Source: Scylla paramamosain (taxonomy: Eukaryota > Arthropoda > Malacostraca > Decapoda > Portunidae). From it: a DNA stretch of 64,000 nt. Of this stretch, positions 13,785 to 26,705 are shown piece by piece; position 1 is the stretch's first letter, and every line of letters starts with the position of its first letter. Below the pieces are notes generated by a model, which was not told the DNA's origin, ran no database searches, and was given only the letters and a program-made list of their open reading frames with translations. Location of the stretch: assembly GCF_035594125.1 (NCBI RefSeq), contig NC_087198.1:6990082-7054081 (forward strand). Direction: 5' to 3'. Made by a program: the position numbers and the translations under genes.

Positions 13785-15150
13785 GCCTCGGAGACCCCAT
13801 CTGGTGAGCGGACCACAATTGTCCCCGGGTCAGACTGCTCTTCTGGTAACGACCCTAAATGTCTTGATACCCCTCTCAGTTTTTCTTCATAAACTTCTGC
13901 AACATTCGCGTTTAATCTGTAGAACACTGCCTCTCCTCTATTAAGCTTCATCATCCTTTCGTCACTGAAACTCAGATGTCTGAGGCAACTGACAGTAGCC
14001 CCTTTTCTGTTCCCTCCTACTTTCTCTATCCTCATTTTCGATCCAAAGCTGGATGCTGTGTTCATGTGCGCAATGACTTAACCTGCTTTCCACTCTCTTG
14101 AATCTTCCGAGTTTTCCACCACCTGGGTACGACAACAGAGTCACTCTCAAACTAAATTTATCTGTGCTGTATACCTCTCAAATAACTCCTCTGACTATGA
14201 AAAATTTTTTGACTACTTAACTTCCAAAGTGGAGCACATTGACTCTCTTCCCTTTTGTAGAGACTTCAAATCTTGGAGACTGACTTCAGTGTTCACCACC
14301 AGCTTTGGCTTTCCTCTCCCTTCACTGACCAATCCTGGTGAACTAGCCTTAGACTTTGCTATTCTCCACGACCTAAAGCAATTGGTGCAACACCTTACTC
14401 GTATTCCTGACCGTCTTGAAGATAGGCCCAACATTCTTGATTTTTTCCTGACCTCTAATCCTTCTGCTTATGCTGTCACCCTTTCTTCTCCGTTGGGCTC
14501 CTCCGATCACAATCTCATATCTGTATCTTGTCCTATCGCTCCAATCCCTCCTCATGATCCCCCTAAAGGAAGGTGCCACTGGCGTTTTGCCTGTGCTAGT
14601 TGGGGGAACATGAGGAGGTATTTTGCTGATTTTCCTTGGAAAATGACTACTGCTTCCGTGTCAGAGACCCGTCTTTGTGGGCTGAGCGCATAACAGAGGT
14701 GATAGTGTCTGGCATGGAGGCGTACATTCCTCACTCTTTTTCTCGACCTAAACCTTCCAAAGTTAAACTTGGTTTAACATAGCTTGTTCTCGTGCTATAC
14801 ATGATAGAGAGGTGGCCCACCAAAGGTGCTTAAGCCTTCTTCCATCACCAGAATCTAATGCACTTTACATTTCTGCCATGCCAAGTCTGTTCTCCAACTA
14901 GCCAAATAAAAACTCCTTCATTAACAGAAAGTGTCAAAACCTTTCAAGATCTAACTTCCCCTCGTGACCTCTGGCACTTAGCCAAAAACATCTATAATAA
15001 CTTTGCTTCTCCTCCTTTCCTTTTTTTATTTCAACCAGATGGCACCACTGCTATCACATCTATCTCTAAACCTGAACTCTTCGCTCAAACCTTTGCTAAA
15101 AACTCTAAACTTGGAAGATTCAAGGTTTGTTCCTCCCTCTCCTCCACTAG
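13785..15150 (+). pseudogene. Decayed Jockey-like LINE, endonuclease half
   Basis: Plus-strand fragments read in changing frames correspond to the apurinic-type endonuclease and the linker before RT in a Jockey-like family of decapods. Recognisable pieces: a LTETQMSEATDSSPFSVPS-type block (13960-14010), [11 protein letters not shown] (14054-14085), the [16 protein letters not shown] block (14430-14478), [13 protein letters not shown] (14500-14535, containing the catalytic SDH-type motif), AKSVL with NSFINRKCQN (14875-14940) and QPDGTTAITS (near 15035). At least five frameshifts or stops interrupt it and the RT domain is absent. The 3' half at 39095-39890 appears to belong to the same or a sister family. 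Confidence 0.75.
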
Positions 15151-16160
15151 CGTAGACATGACAAAGGTGACTGTCAGTACACAATGGACATGACACACTG
15201 AGGCAACTGGAACAGCTTTGGCTATAAATGTTATAGCAATACTCTGCCACTTTGTTGACAAGTGACAATACAACCTCTCGTTCCTCAGAATGTTCTTTTC
15301 ACGTAACAGCTTCAAACCAAATCCTGAACCAACATGAACCACCTCTGCTATCAAGTAGTCAGCACTGTGAAGGGTTGTACAGTTCCTTACCTCACTAAAT
15401 AATACTTCTTTCTTATCCAATCTGTCTGTCTGTGTGTCTGTCTGCTGCCATGGCTTGACCTGCTCTTCTTTCATCTGTAGCTTCCATTCTGTCTGCCGTC
15501 TCCCTGCATCCTCTTGTCCACCACACCATCGTCTCTTGTGTGTGTGCTGCCACTTCTGTCTAGAAAAATAAAACTGTTTTCTTCCAAACCTTGAACAAGT
15601 ACAACGTGAACCACCTGTGGTCTAATCTTTCTCCAGCATTTCTTCATTTTTCATCACTTAGTGTAGAGTTTATTTTTGCTTGACGTTATTTGTGTTGGAA
15701 AGACATTGCCATTATATAGTGGTAGACACTCTAGGAAATAAGGAATTAGCAATACTAATACATGCTTAAACACCACTCACCAGTGTGGAAGGCTTGTCAG
15801 GGAGTGGCTGTAGTGGCTTCACTTGAACCACGACCATGTTCTCCTCAACCCTTGGAAAGATAACAATTTATCTGAAATGGAGATACAAAGATATTGAGAA
15901 AAATTTAAGTGAGAGACGCTGCAAAGTGTAGCTGACAGTGTGCGCGTCGTCATCAAGAAGAGGGGCTCTGCAAAGAAATAGTAAGACACTCGTGAAGGCT
16001 ACCATCTTTTCTCAAGGGAAGTGTGTGTCGTGTGTCTTAACAACGTCAGGCGCGCAAACAGGTTTTGCATCAAGGGTGTCGTTGTACGATCCGGATATGA
16101 TTTTTTTTTAATTTTTTTTATTTTCTACATTTTTTCCCATTTTTTATATATGTAACGTTT
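15151..16160. other. Unassigned sequence
   Basis: Non-repetitive apart from CTGT repeats at 15420-15442. The open frame at 15085-15474 (minus) partly overlaps the LINE remnant and has no family resemblance. Confidence 0.4.
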
Positions 16161-16165
16161 TGATA

Positions 16166-16250
<85 letters not shown>
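16161..16250. repeat. Poly(A) followed by (TA)n
   Basis: About 18 A then about 68 bp of TA. A poly(A) joined to a TA array could mark an old retroposon end, but no body is recognisable upstream. Confidence 0.93.
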
Positions 16251-16253
<3 letters not shown>

Positions 16254-17756
16254 CTTATGTAATGAGGTCTTCTGTTATGAGATTTCACGGTTTCGCCCGC
16301 TGCGAGACATGACTTTTTTTTTTTTTTTCTTTCTGTCGTACCCGTTCTTCCTCAGTCTCCTATGAATATCTAGGGTTCTTTTGTTGCGTACAACATTAGA
16401 AAGTACGTAATTTTAGGTCTAACTATTTTTTTCAAATTTATATACGAAAAATAAGATAAATATTTTTCCGTAAATCTATGAAATAGTCAATGTGTCTGCA
16501 TTAGATATCTTTTGCATTAGTATTTTATTTATTTCAAACAGTTAAACGCTGGTTTTGATCTAAAAGTCGAAATATAACAAAAATTGTTTTCACCCGCCTT
16601 CCCCCCTCACCCCCGGATAATTAAGGGTGAAATCATGAATTACTTTAGGCCTATGTACAAAACCAATCGGAGTAACTAAATTAATCTATATCTGTTTTTC
16701 AACATATTGTGATGTATATATCATGTGAATTTCAAGTCCTTAGCTGCAATACGTGAATTATAGTCACCCCTTAAACTTTGACATAACTTAAAATGGCGGA
16801 TTTTGGCATATAAAAATGACCTCCGTTGTTATTGGTGTTACACACAGATGGGCCATTGTGGCTTATCAAGCTGTGAGAAGCGGACAAAGTCTGCTGTCGT
16901 CATTTTTGTTTGTAACTGATTTTGATTTCTGACAAATATTTGAAAGTAAATATTTGACACTCAGTTTTTTTTTTACTTTTTCATCGAAAAAAAAAAATCT
17001 TATCGTACAAAAAAAAAAAAAAAAGATAGACATTCTTCTTGCAACCTTCCTGATCAAAATATTTTTTAAATGAATTGGTCAATAAATGAGGGAGGAGAGG
17101 CGAGTTGAACACACGGCAATTTAACATGGGATTAGCGATCCTTCAACCCCCTCAAGTGGATGAATAAAGGTGATTAGTTACTTTGATGTGTAAAGACTAA
17201 TTTGTAAAGATGAGAATAAATGAGAATAAATTATTTCTATGATCTTGTGTCCAGCCAATGTTTGTAGGTTTAAGGTGAAACCAAGAGTTGAGGTGACATT
17301 AGTATTGTCAAGTGTCTTTGTAAGGTACTCACACCAAAGTTTTCATTTGCTTCAATCAATAAAGGTCTGGTGATAACAACAAGGCACTGCATCCTGTGCA
17401 CTCTACCCTGTGCACGCCTTCCTTTCACTCTGGAATGCACACCTTTATATATTGTGCTGCATTCACACTCACATATTTCAATACAAATAAATAAAATTAA
17501 TAACAATCACAACAAAAAACAAAAGCGACCAATAAAAAAAAAAAAAAAAACAACAAACAGGTGTGAAGAACTCTTCTCCGTTAACCTCCAAGATAACCTC
17601 AGAACTAGTAGTCTTCACGAAAAAAAAAAAAAATAAATAAAATAAATAAAGATAAACACTATCACTCTCACGTAGAGCACAGCGTTACACCACAAAAAAA
17701 AAAAATGCAGCAGACCGAGGAGGGTTCCTATGTACAGCAAGTGACCCCTAAACAAA
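16251..17756. other. Unassigned AT-rich sequence with A and T homopolymers
   Basis: Long T or A runs at 16314-16328, 16966-16998, 17010-17024, 17536-17551 and 17620-17640. No gene is supported. Confidence 0.45.
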
Positions 17757-17794
17757 CTAGCTAGCTAACCACAACCAAGGACCCCGGAAGTGCT

Positions 17795-18022
17795 TATCTG
17801 GGTTCTTGTGGCTGGATGGTGTCCGGGTAGCAGTCTGGGGCAGGTGAGGTGGATGGCTGAGTGTAGGCGACCACGTGGCTATGTCTGGCGTCCTCCACGA
17901 CCTTGTGGAGCTGTATGGGGTCACCTCGCCACTTCCGGGATGACCTGGGATAGTTATCTCGTCACCTACAACCCACTTCTGGTTCTTCATCACCGTTGTT
18001 AGAGGTAGTTCATGGGTCACCT
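17795..18022 (-). other. Exon-like coding segment, frame uncertain
   Basis: On the minus strand a good acceptor (CTATTGCAG, exon start 18022) opens a frame beginning VTHELPLTTVMKNQKWVV. A second minus frame, strongly G/C-ending at third codon positions, reads IQLHKVVEDARHSHVVAYTQ, then PSTSPAPDCYPDTIQPQEPR and a stop at 17795-17797. The second frame looks more like real protein-coding sequence, perhaps a last exon with an indel or different splice entry. I recognise no family. The TAG/TGG array begins immediately upstream on this strand. Confidence 0.3.
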
Positions 18023-18427
18023 GCAATAGTAGTAGTAGTAGTAGTAGTAGTAGCAGTAAAAGTAGTAGTAGTACTGGTGGTAGTGGTGGTAGTAGTAGTA
18101 GTAGCAGTGGTAGTGGTAGTAGTAGTGGTGGTGGTGGTGGTGGTTGTTGTTGTTGTGGTGGTGGTGGTGGTGGTGGTGGTGGTGGCGGTGGTTGTGGTGG
18201 TGTTGGTGGTGTTGGTTGTGGTGCTGGTAGTAGTAGTGGTAGTGGTGATGGTGGTAGTAGCAGTGGTAGTGGTAGTAGTGGTGGTGGTGGCGGTGGTAGT
18301 AGTGGTGACGGTGGTAGTAGTAGTGGTGGTGGTGGTGGTAGTGTCGGTGGTAGTAGTGGAGGCGGTGGTAGTAGTGGTGGTTGTGGCGGTGGTAGTAGTG
18401 GTGGTGGTGGTATTCGTGGTGGTGGTG

Positions 18428-18474
<47 letters not shown>

Positions 18475-18494
18475 GGTGGTGGTGGTGGTGGTGA

Positions 18495-18555
<61 letters not shown>

Positions 18556-18728
18556 GGTGGTGGTGGTGGTGGTGGTGGTAGTAGATGTGTTAGTAGTAGT
18601 AGTAGTAGTAGTAGTAGTTGTTGTAGTAGTAGTAGTTGTTGTAGTAGTAGTAGTAGAAGTAGTAGTAGTGGTACGAGTAGTAGTAGTACGATTAGTAGTA
18701 GTAGTAGTACGATTAGTAGTAGTAGTAC

Positions 18729-18821
<93 letters not shown>

Positions 18822-18822
18822 A
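18023..18822. repeat. (GTA/GTG)n trinucleotide array, about 800 bp
   Basis: Blocks of pure GTA (for example 18494-18546 and 18730-18820) alternate with blocks of pure GTG (18129-18180, 18540-18580), with point variants GCA, GTT, GAC and ACG between. Poly-Val and Leu/Pro-rich frames result from the repeat. Confidence 0.97.
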
Positions 18823-20154
18823 TTAAACAAAATAGAAAAAAAAAGAAACCGACAGACAAACCGGGAGAGAGAGAGGGAGGGAGGGGGACTATTGTAGCCC
18901 CCTCCCTCTCTTTCTCTCTCTCTCTGGGAGGTAAGAGAACACCGTTTTCTTGTTGAATTGCAAGTCACTCTAGAAGAGAGGGAAAAAGATGCAGAGGGCG
19001 CTGTCAAATCTTTAGTGTGAATGAAGGACGGACAAGTGCAGCTTGAGAAGGTAGGAGAGTGAAGAGTGTATGTGATCAGTGTGATGGGAAGGTACTTGGA
19101 TGCCTCCCATGTTTTGAAAGAAAGCACTCTCTCCATCAATAGCGACCTTCACACATTTGCTGCAATCATTCCTTGAGTCACTGTTTTCACTACACAAGGA
19201 ATGAAGAAGCTGTTTATATGAATGTTGAAGGATAAAGCCTTTTCTTTGTGCAGCTGCAAACAGGACACAGGCTTTCATTTGTTACAGGAAAAGTTCTCCT
19301 TTGTGCAAGAAATGATAGTAATGATTTCAATAAGAGTAGGTAAAAATGTTAGGTTGTTTTGCAATCACAGATTTGCTTTATAATAAAACAATATATAGAT
19401 GACAGTTGTTAAGGATGCTACATCTGTATGTTGAGCCGTGACTGAGACAAGTTTTATTATTAACATTTAGAGTTCCACCTTTGTATTTTGACCAGTTACA
19501 ATGTCACTTCACAAAAGATACTCTTTCATTTTTTTTACCATTATTATATTTGCCTCATTAAAAATTATGATAATTAATAATCAACATTTGTTTAAAATAT
19601 TTGCGTTTCATTTTTGCCCGTTATTTAATGGAATTCATTTTTAAAAAAAAAAAGGAAGAAAAGTGATAAATGTTGGGCCAGTGGTACACACGGCAACTTT
19701 GAATAGTCTGAAATGTAACGGCGGTGGTGCGTGTGGCGCCTGACGTGTTAAATATTGACTGATTTTACTTAATATAACACCATTTTTTTTTTATATAACT
19801 CTCTCCACCGTAGTCTTTCTAACGTCCGAAACCGTCACCTACCCACTCCCCTCTCACTCTCTCACTCCCTCCCAATGTCCCTAGAAGTTACAACCTTCAT
19901 TTCTCTCCACCCTAATCTTTCTCCAGTTCAAATCCGTCACCTACCTACTCCCCTCTCACTCTCACTCTCACCTTGGCCTCGTACAGGTCGTCCACTTAGG
20001 GCGTAATGTTCTTGAGTTGTTCTTCACAGTCCTCTCAAGTTCTCTCAGTGAGACTTTGAGTTTTGCTTCATATTCTACTTGTAACTTCCTATCAAGCTCA
20101 CCTATCTCCAGGTGTTTGCGCTTCTTCGTTTCTGTCACCTACTGCTCCAACACT
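18823..20154. other. Unassigned sequence
   Basis: Short GA and CT runs at 18864-18930. 19010-19280 is mixed with a minus frame of 88 residues lacking recognisable features. 19790-19980 has a diverged two-copy repeat of about 115 bp built on CTCTCCACC and CGTCACCTACCTACTC. Confidence 0.45.
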
Positions 20155-20207
20155 TGCAGTGGTAGGAGTAGTAGTAGTAGTAGTGGTAGTAGTGGTAGAG
20201 GGTGGGT
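20155..20207. repeat. (GTA)n microsatellite
   Basis: Short GTA/GTG array of the same type as 18023-18822. Confidence 0.9.
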
Positions 20208-20393
20208 GCAGCATAATTGCTGGCTCACAAAAACACAAAATTATCTCATCGTTTCATTACACTTTCTTATTCGTTTTTGTTTCAGCGGTGCATTTTTACC
20301 GCAGATTTTCTTTTCATCTGTATTTTCTTGCTTTTCTCTCACTTTCCATTTGTTTTGTTTAACTTGCTTTCTCCTTCGTCTTACTCTGGCCAC

Positions 20394-20394
<1 letters not shown>

Positions 20395-20486
<92 letters not shown>

Positions 20487-20520
20487 AGTAGAGAAAGGTA
20501 AAGGGATTTTTTTTTTTTTA

Positions 20521-20580
<60 letters not shown>
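20395..20580. repeat. (CT)n and (GT)n arrays
   Basis: CT at 20395-20487, T run at 20508-20519, GT at 20522-20580. Confidence 0.96.
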
Positions 20581-20581
<1 letters not shown>

Positions 20582-20663
20582 GGGGTACATGGTCTCAGTT
20601 TGTCAATGGAATGAATGGAATAAGTTTTCATGTCGGCTTGACGTGGAGGAAAATTGTGTTAAC

Positions 20664-20841
<178 letters not shown>

Positions 20842-21112
20842 AAGTAAGCACAATTTTTGTCCACGTGAAAAATAAAATAAATGATAAACGACCCATTACA
20901 AAGCCTCATTACTTAAACTCAGAAATCACAATGGACAGAAATGGTCTTTACGACGCCAGTACTTCACTCAGGTATTAAACACCAGTGCCGCATCACTTTT
21001 CTCTCGCTTTCTTTTCTACACTAGCAGCGTGACGCCCTCCACGCCCCTGCAACCCACGCCAACCACTTCACAAACTTTAGAAAAACTGACTCAGAACACA
21101 ACTGCACTCGTC

Positions 21113-21123
21113 TGCAGAGAGAG

Positions 21124-21200
<77 letters not shown>
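21113..21200. repeat. (GA)n microsatellite
   Basis: About 85 bp of GA ending in a G8 run. The following 21200-21470 is GA-rich and degenerate, with GAATGA-type units. Confidence 0.95.
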
Positions 21201-21204
<4 letters not shown>

Positions 21205-21466
21205 ATGTAGGGAAAAGAACCGTATGGGAAGGGATGAGGGAGGAATGGGGGTGAAAGTAGATGAGATGGTTGAGGGTGAGTGAATATCAGAGGGACAGGA
21301 GTGAGGAAGGAGAGGAAGAGTGAATGATGGAAGCATAAGAATAAAAGGATGAATGAGGGATGAGAGAGAGACTTGAGGAAACAATGGGAGTGAGTCAGGA
21401 TGAATGGTTGAGAGAGGGAGGGAAGCAGTACGTGAAGGATGAGGCGGAGAGGATAGCCGGCTAAAT

Positions 21467-21470
<4 letters not shown>

Positions 21471-21537
<67 letters not shown>
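21471..21537. repeat. (GA)n microsatellite
   Basis: About 66 bp of GA. Confidence 0.96.
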
Positions 21538-21541
<4 letters not shown>

Positions 21542-21864
21542 CGATGAATTGAGGGCAGGGAAAGAACGGGGGAGCGAAGGGTCAGCCAGAGATGTGCGCT
21601 TGGGATAGTGAAGGTGGTGGTAACAGGCAGCCCTCACAGCCCCTGCCACCACCACCACCACCAACCACCACCTTTCATCACCAATTGTTACCTTCAAGCT
21701 GCCATCGCATACGTCCTGCCTTCATTCCTTATTACGTTACAGGTATGACACCTGAATACTACTAATGGCGCCACCACCACCACCACCACACCTGTCCATA
21801 AAACCAATATTTCCCTTTCATGTATTTTGTCTACGTAATGAAACGGCGGAGGGAAGCATCACGT

Positions 21865-22112
21865 AGACAGACAGACACAGATTGCTCTCTCCACCAGTCC
21901 TCCATCAACTGACTGACTGACTGACTGACTGACTGTGTGACTGAAAGACGGACAGACAGACACAGATTGCTCTCTCCACCAGTCCTCCATCAACTGACTG
22001 ACTGACTGACTGACTGTGTGATTGAAGGATGGACAGACAGACACATTGCTCTCTCCACCATTCCTCCATCAACCGACTGACTGACTGACTGAAAGACGGA
22101 CAGACAGACAGG
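21865..22112. repeat. Minisatellite, three units of about 82 bp, with nested (GACT)n
   Basis: Units start near 21865, 21948 and 22030. Each has ACAGACAGACACA, ATTGCTCTCTCCACCA, TCCTCCATCAAC, a GACT tetranucleotide run and TGAAAGACGG or a variant. A fourth partial unit ends at 22112. Copies are at least 90% alike by eye; the GACT run length changes from unit to unit. Confidence 0.9.
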
Positions 22113-22223
22113 TGGTGTACTCATATTTATCTGCTTAGCTTCTCAACTTACTTAACTGCAGCCTCAGTCATATAACTTTCATCATCAGAGTCAGGAAAGT
22201 TAAAATATTGGTTCATTTGCTGT

Positions 22224-22225
<2 letters not shown>

Positions 22226-22275
<50 letters not shown>
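22226..22275. repeat. (CT)n microsatellite
   Basis: About 50 bp of CT. Confidence 0.95.
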
Positions 22276-22277
<2 letters not shown>

Positions 22278-22641
22278 CACACACTAACGTCACATCACAC
22301 AGGTCATTGTATAGATGAAATTGTTTATACACATATCCTAATAGAATTAGTTTTCTATTGTAAGTTTACATAAATAGTCCAATAATAGTATACAAAACCA
22401 CAGATTACTACCTTTCATTACGTGTGGAGCTTCAATCTCAAATAAAAACCATTATACATTGACTCAAATAAGGCAACACTCACCTGGGACACGAGGAGCA
22501 GGGGAGGACAGGCAGGGAAAAGCGGGGAGAGGGTGGTGGGCAGGCTAGGAAGGGAGCGGGGAGGAAGGGAAGGGGAGAGAAGGCCTGAAACAGGGAGGTG
22601 AAACAAGCGAACGAGTGACTGCAATTTGCTGATTATAGGAG

Positions 22642-22655
22642 TACACACACACACA

Positions 22656-22704
<49 letters not shown>
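22642..22704. repeat. (CA)n and (CT)n compound microsatellite
   Basis: Short CA (22642-22658) then CT (22660-22704). Confidence 0.95.
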
Positions 22705-22707
<3 letters not shown>

Positions 22708-22714
22708 CCTGATA

Positions 22715-23200
22715 ATCGTATCACCGCCACCACCACCACTTCCACTCCGTCCGATAAACACCTTTTTACACCACCACCACCACCGCTTAGCCCGCTCCGA
22801 CTACGATCACCGCCACCTATCACCTCCACCTCCACCACCACCACCATCGCAATCCTCAACCACACCCAACAACCACAACACCGTTGCGTCCGCTGCACCC
22901 ACCACTGTCACACAACCACCACCATCCCCAACAACCACAACCACCTTTAACATAAGCCAGTCACGTTCACCATCACTAGCAACACCCTCTACAACCATTG
23001 CAACCATACCAAACACCACCACAACCACCACCTCAACCCAGTCACGTCCGCCATAGCCACCTCCACCTCCCCCTTCCACCATCCTACTCTCCACATCTCT
23101 CTTCCACTATCCACTCCTCCCTATCCACCACCAGGCCATACTCACATCCACCTCTCCCTCCACACCGCTGTCCACCACAGCATGGCCACCAGGGACAGAC
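22715..23200. repeat. Degenerate (CCA)n-rich region
   Basis: Trinucleotide CAC/CCA blocks with many substitutions over about 480 bp, giving His/Pro/Thr-type frames on one strand and Gly/Val-rich frames on the other. Likely an old decayed trinucleotide satellite. Confidence 0.75.
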
Positions 23201-24036
23201 GCAACACTGCTTCACCGCCGTAACACAACCGGGGACTCGTCACGTCAGCGGGCGCAGGGCGAATGGCTGAGGAGACGGCGAGGAGAGAGTATCACGTGAC
23301 TTGAATACTTGGCGCTGATTGGTGAAGGCTGTGCTGAGGTAATTGTCACTAAGAACGGAGCCACTCTCGCAATACTACTTGTAATGATACAAAATAATAG
23401 AATCACGGTTATTATTACCAGTAGAAGACACTTACCAATACACTGTGAGGCAAGAAGTAACGACAAATGAAGGATACGTGAGCTTTACGAAGAATACGAA
23501 AGAAAACGGAAAAATAGAACGCTCTGATTGGCAGACGTGAAGCAGACCACCACCACAGCTCTCGTATTTATTGAGGCTTATATAGACTTGAAATAGCGAC
23601 TTGAGACTAATGAAATAACGTAATACATGTAGTGCGGGTGTTTTCATCAATGACAGACAGACTAATGCTACGAGATAAAAAAAAAAAGATACATTACAGT
23701 CACTGGGGGAATGTAGCAAGGCAGTCTTAGGTATCATGAATGCACTTATTTTTTCATGAAGCAAGGTTATGTGTCTGTATTCTGAAAGGCTTTGCTCTCT
23801 CACCAGACTATTTTCAAAGGCCACAGAAATAATTACCCGGGTTTTCAAGACTGGTTCTCCTGTTGATGCTGTAGAGACCTTACCAGTCTGTCACTAGAAC
23901 CATAGAAACACTCTTAATACTCGTGTAATTTCAACTACAGCCTCTTGAAAGTAGTCAGGGTGCGGGCAGAAATGTTTCATGGCACTTTTGTTAGAAATAC
24001 AGGCAGGGAATCTGCTTCATTAAGTAGGGAGCCGTC

Positions 24037-24077
<41 letters not shown>

Positions 24078-24454
24078 TTATCTTTACGTGTTCACTGTCT
24101 ATCTATTCACTTCTACTAACAGTTTCCGAGCTCCAAGCAATCACCAGCTATTACTAAAAAGAATAAAGTAAATAAAGAACTGTAGGGGAGGAGTCACTGT
24201 ACACAAATGAGCGCCTATAAAGTAGCAGATGATGAAAAGAAAAATGATCCGACAGTGAAAGGATTAAGCATTTAGGAGGCGCAGGTGCGAGGCGTTTACT
24301 ATATATAACACCTCGACTTTCCCATGACTCGGTAACAAAGAGGAGCAGTCAGGCGGGTGGGCTGAAGGCGGCCACAGCCACAGCTGACCACCTCGCCGCA
24401 GCCTCCGCCTCATTCCAGGTTAGACGAGTGTTGTCTGTCGCACTGTGTATCTTT
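23201..24454. other. Unassigned sequence with a (CA)n at 24041-24075
   Basis: No gene is supported. 24302-24308 is TATATAA, and 24340-24415 is GC-rich and ends CCAG followed by GTTAG, which could be a weak first exon and donor; the TATA-to-initiator spacing is not convincing. The motif CAGTGAAAGGATTAAGC lies near 24255. Confidence 0.35.
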
Positions 24455-24780
24455 TCGTGGTGGTGTCACGGGCGGCGGCGCAACAAGGGGATGATTCCCC
24501 GGCAGGTATTGGCCGCTATCGAGTTTTCACGGAGCTACAACAAAACGATAGCCAGAGCCGTGAGCTTTTCGATTTTTGCAGCCTGAAGTGAACTTGTGGC
24601 GGGATGGGAAACGTTTCACTCTAATGCACCTTTATTTTATACAAGTTTTTTTTTTTTTTTTTTTTTCCACATGCATGTTTATTCTACTGACTTGTCACAC
24701 GCATGTTTACAATACTAACCGTCACTCTTGTTACACGCTAAACTCTCCACTGAGCCGCTGCGTGGAGTGAAGACACCAAC
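24455..24780 (+). repeat. Diverged block paralogous to 27970-28235
   Basis: Shares ordered matches with the later block: GGGCGGCGGCG, GGCAGGTATTGGCCGCTATC (GGCAGATATTGGCTGTTATC there), AGTTTTCACGGAGC (AGTTTGCACTGAGC there), GCAGCCTGAAGTGAAC (TCAGCCTGAAGTGAAC there), then a terminal TGGAGTGAAGA. Function unknown; either a dispersed repeat family or an old local duplication. Confidence 0.65.
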
Positions 24781-26012
24781 ACTGGCCAGCAGCACTCTCA
24801 TCACTCCTTTGGCTGCAGCCCTAATAGCAATCCTGGCCTGACCTGGCGTTCCTAGGTGTGTGTACGTGTGTTAATTAACACCTATTTTTGACATATTACA
24901 CTAACTAATCATAATTAACAATACATATTATATAATCTAGGTTAAAATCATAATTATATCGAATATAATTACAACCGATTCATGATTTCTGAGGTGGTCC
25001 ATCGATTCCCAGAAACAGCCTCGCGACCATGGGCTTGGGAGCTAATCATCTCTGTGGCCTTTGAAAATGATGGTGGTGAAAGAGAAGAGGGTTTATGAAT
25101 ATGGTTCTTGAAGGATGTACCGTGCTTCATTTCCCGAGGCAGGAAAGGCTGACGGGGAGCACAGGAGTGAGGGGAGAGAGGGAAAGTTCCATTGTCTGTG
25201 GGTTTATCCTGCGAGGTCTAATTTCAGCTCCTCTCAGGATCATCTTATCACTGGTGGTATTTGTGGGTGGACGCACGCAGCCTTCACATGGCCACGATAG
25301 GTAAGGCTGGCTGGCGACTGCACGGCTGCTTACAAAATTCCATGCGAGTAAATGATTCCCCACGAATATCTCACCCATGCAAAAAAATAAAGAAAGAAAT
25401 GAATGAACGAATAATTAAGTAGAATAAAATACAAATATAAAAGAAAAGTAGAGCGAAATCATTTTTGGACGACATCTTAAACGCGGAGTCTTAGTGGTGA
25501 AATTTAGCCTGGTATGACGTAGGTATGAATGAATGTATGTCTGAATCCTGTACTCTTAAATTAAAGGCTTCGTCATCTCATCAGGACTCTTAACCCTTCC
25601 ACTGCGACACGAAGCAATTACCACCACCAAAAGTAGTGCCTGAAATCTTTATAAGCATCTACAAGAAGGGGATTAAAAAGAATAGATTTTGCAATTTGTA
25701 CACAGTTTAAAGATTGCAGATGGCTGCAGAACAAGTAGAAATGTCTCAGAGTGATTAGTAATTGAGGAAAGGTGTACCAGATAGCAGTTAAAGGGTTAAA
25801 GGCTTCGATCTCTCACTAAGATGGCTAGTTAGGCTCGTGTACGTATTTTCTCACTCCTTGATAAAACTATCACCAGAATGATGACAATACCATTTTAAAC
25901 TCCAATAACTTCACTAGAGACTGTCAAAATAAGCAGAAATAAAACATCACAACGATTATCAATGCGAATCTAGTATGTCTGTGCAGTAAACCTGACTATC
26001 TTTAGCCTCCGC
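24781..26012. other. Unassigned sequence
   Basis: AT-rich, no supported gene. Short AAGGGTTAA-type motifs occur near 25590 (reverse) and 25790. Confidence 0.4.
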
Positions 26013-26013
26013 C

Positions 26014-26107
<94 letters not shown>
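26013..26107. repeat. (GA)n microsatellite
   Basis: About 94 bp, pure. Confidence 0.97.
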
Positions 26108-26110
<3 letters not shown>

Positions 26111-26429
26111 TTCATAATTGGTTGACTTTATATATATATTAAGGACGTGGAGTAATTATATAATGCAAGGGAATGATCTCTAACAATTTCCAGAGGATGG
26201 TTGATAAGAATGCACCTGTGCTTCTGAAAGTATTGGTTTTCATATTAATATAGAACATTATTAGTATTTTTTTCATTGAGATGTACTTTACTATAACATT
26301 GATTTCTTTTACCATTGTTAATATATTTTGTAATTATTGTGTGTGTCAATTGTTTCTTATAAGATGTATATGCCTCCGGATGAAAAAAAGTCAATATTAT
26401 CGTCATTACTTTTGTTTTCATCATCTTAC

Positions 26430-26452
26430 TCTTATTATTATTATTATTATTA

Positions 26453-26518
<66 letters not shown>

Positions 26519-26545
26519 CATTATTATTATTATAATTATTTTTAT
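26430..26545. repeat. (TTA)n microsatellite
   Basis: TTA/ATT array of about 110 bp. No LINE body is recognisable next to it, unlike the (TTA)n at 1385 and 43505. Confidence 0.95.
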
Positions 26546-26640
26546 TATCATGTTTACGAGACTGTTCGTTTACAGCAGGGCCTAAGAGTGTGTGATGCGG
26601 CCTGGTATATAGTCAGATAAATTAAATATAGCCAGACTAT

Positions 26641-26705
26641 TACTATTATTATTATCATTGCTACTACTACTACTACTACTAGTAGTAGTACTACTACTAC
26701 TACTT
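26641..26705. repeat. (TAC)n(TAG)n(TAC)n array with mirror and inverted symmetry
   Basis: CTA repeats switch to GTA at about 26681 and back to CTA at about 26690, so adjoining segments are reverse complements and can form a hairpin. Confidence 0.9.

Noticed and set aside
17757..19139. 460-residue Leu/Pro-rich and 276-residue Val-rich open frames
   Set aside because: Both are translations of the GTA/GTG trinucleotide array. Only the non-repetitive 17795-18022 part is kept as a low-confidence exon candidate.
24302..24420. TATA-box promoter with first exon
   Set aside because: TATATAA and a downstream GC-rich stretch ending CCAG/GTTAG are suggestive, but the spacing to any initiator is about 45 bp and no coding sequence follows.
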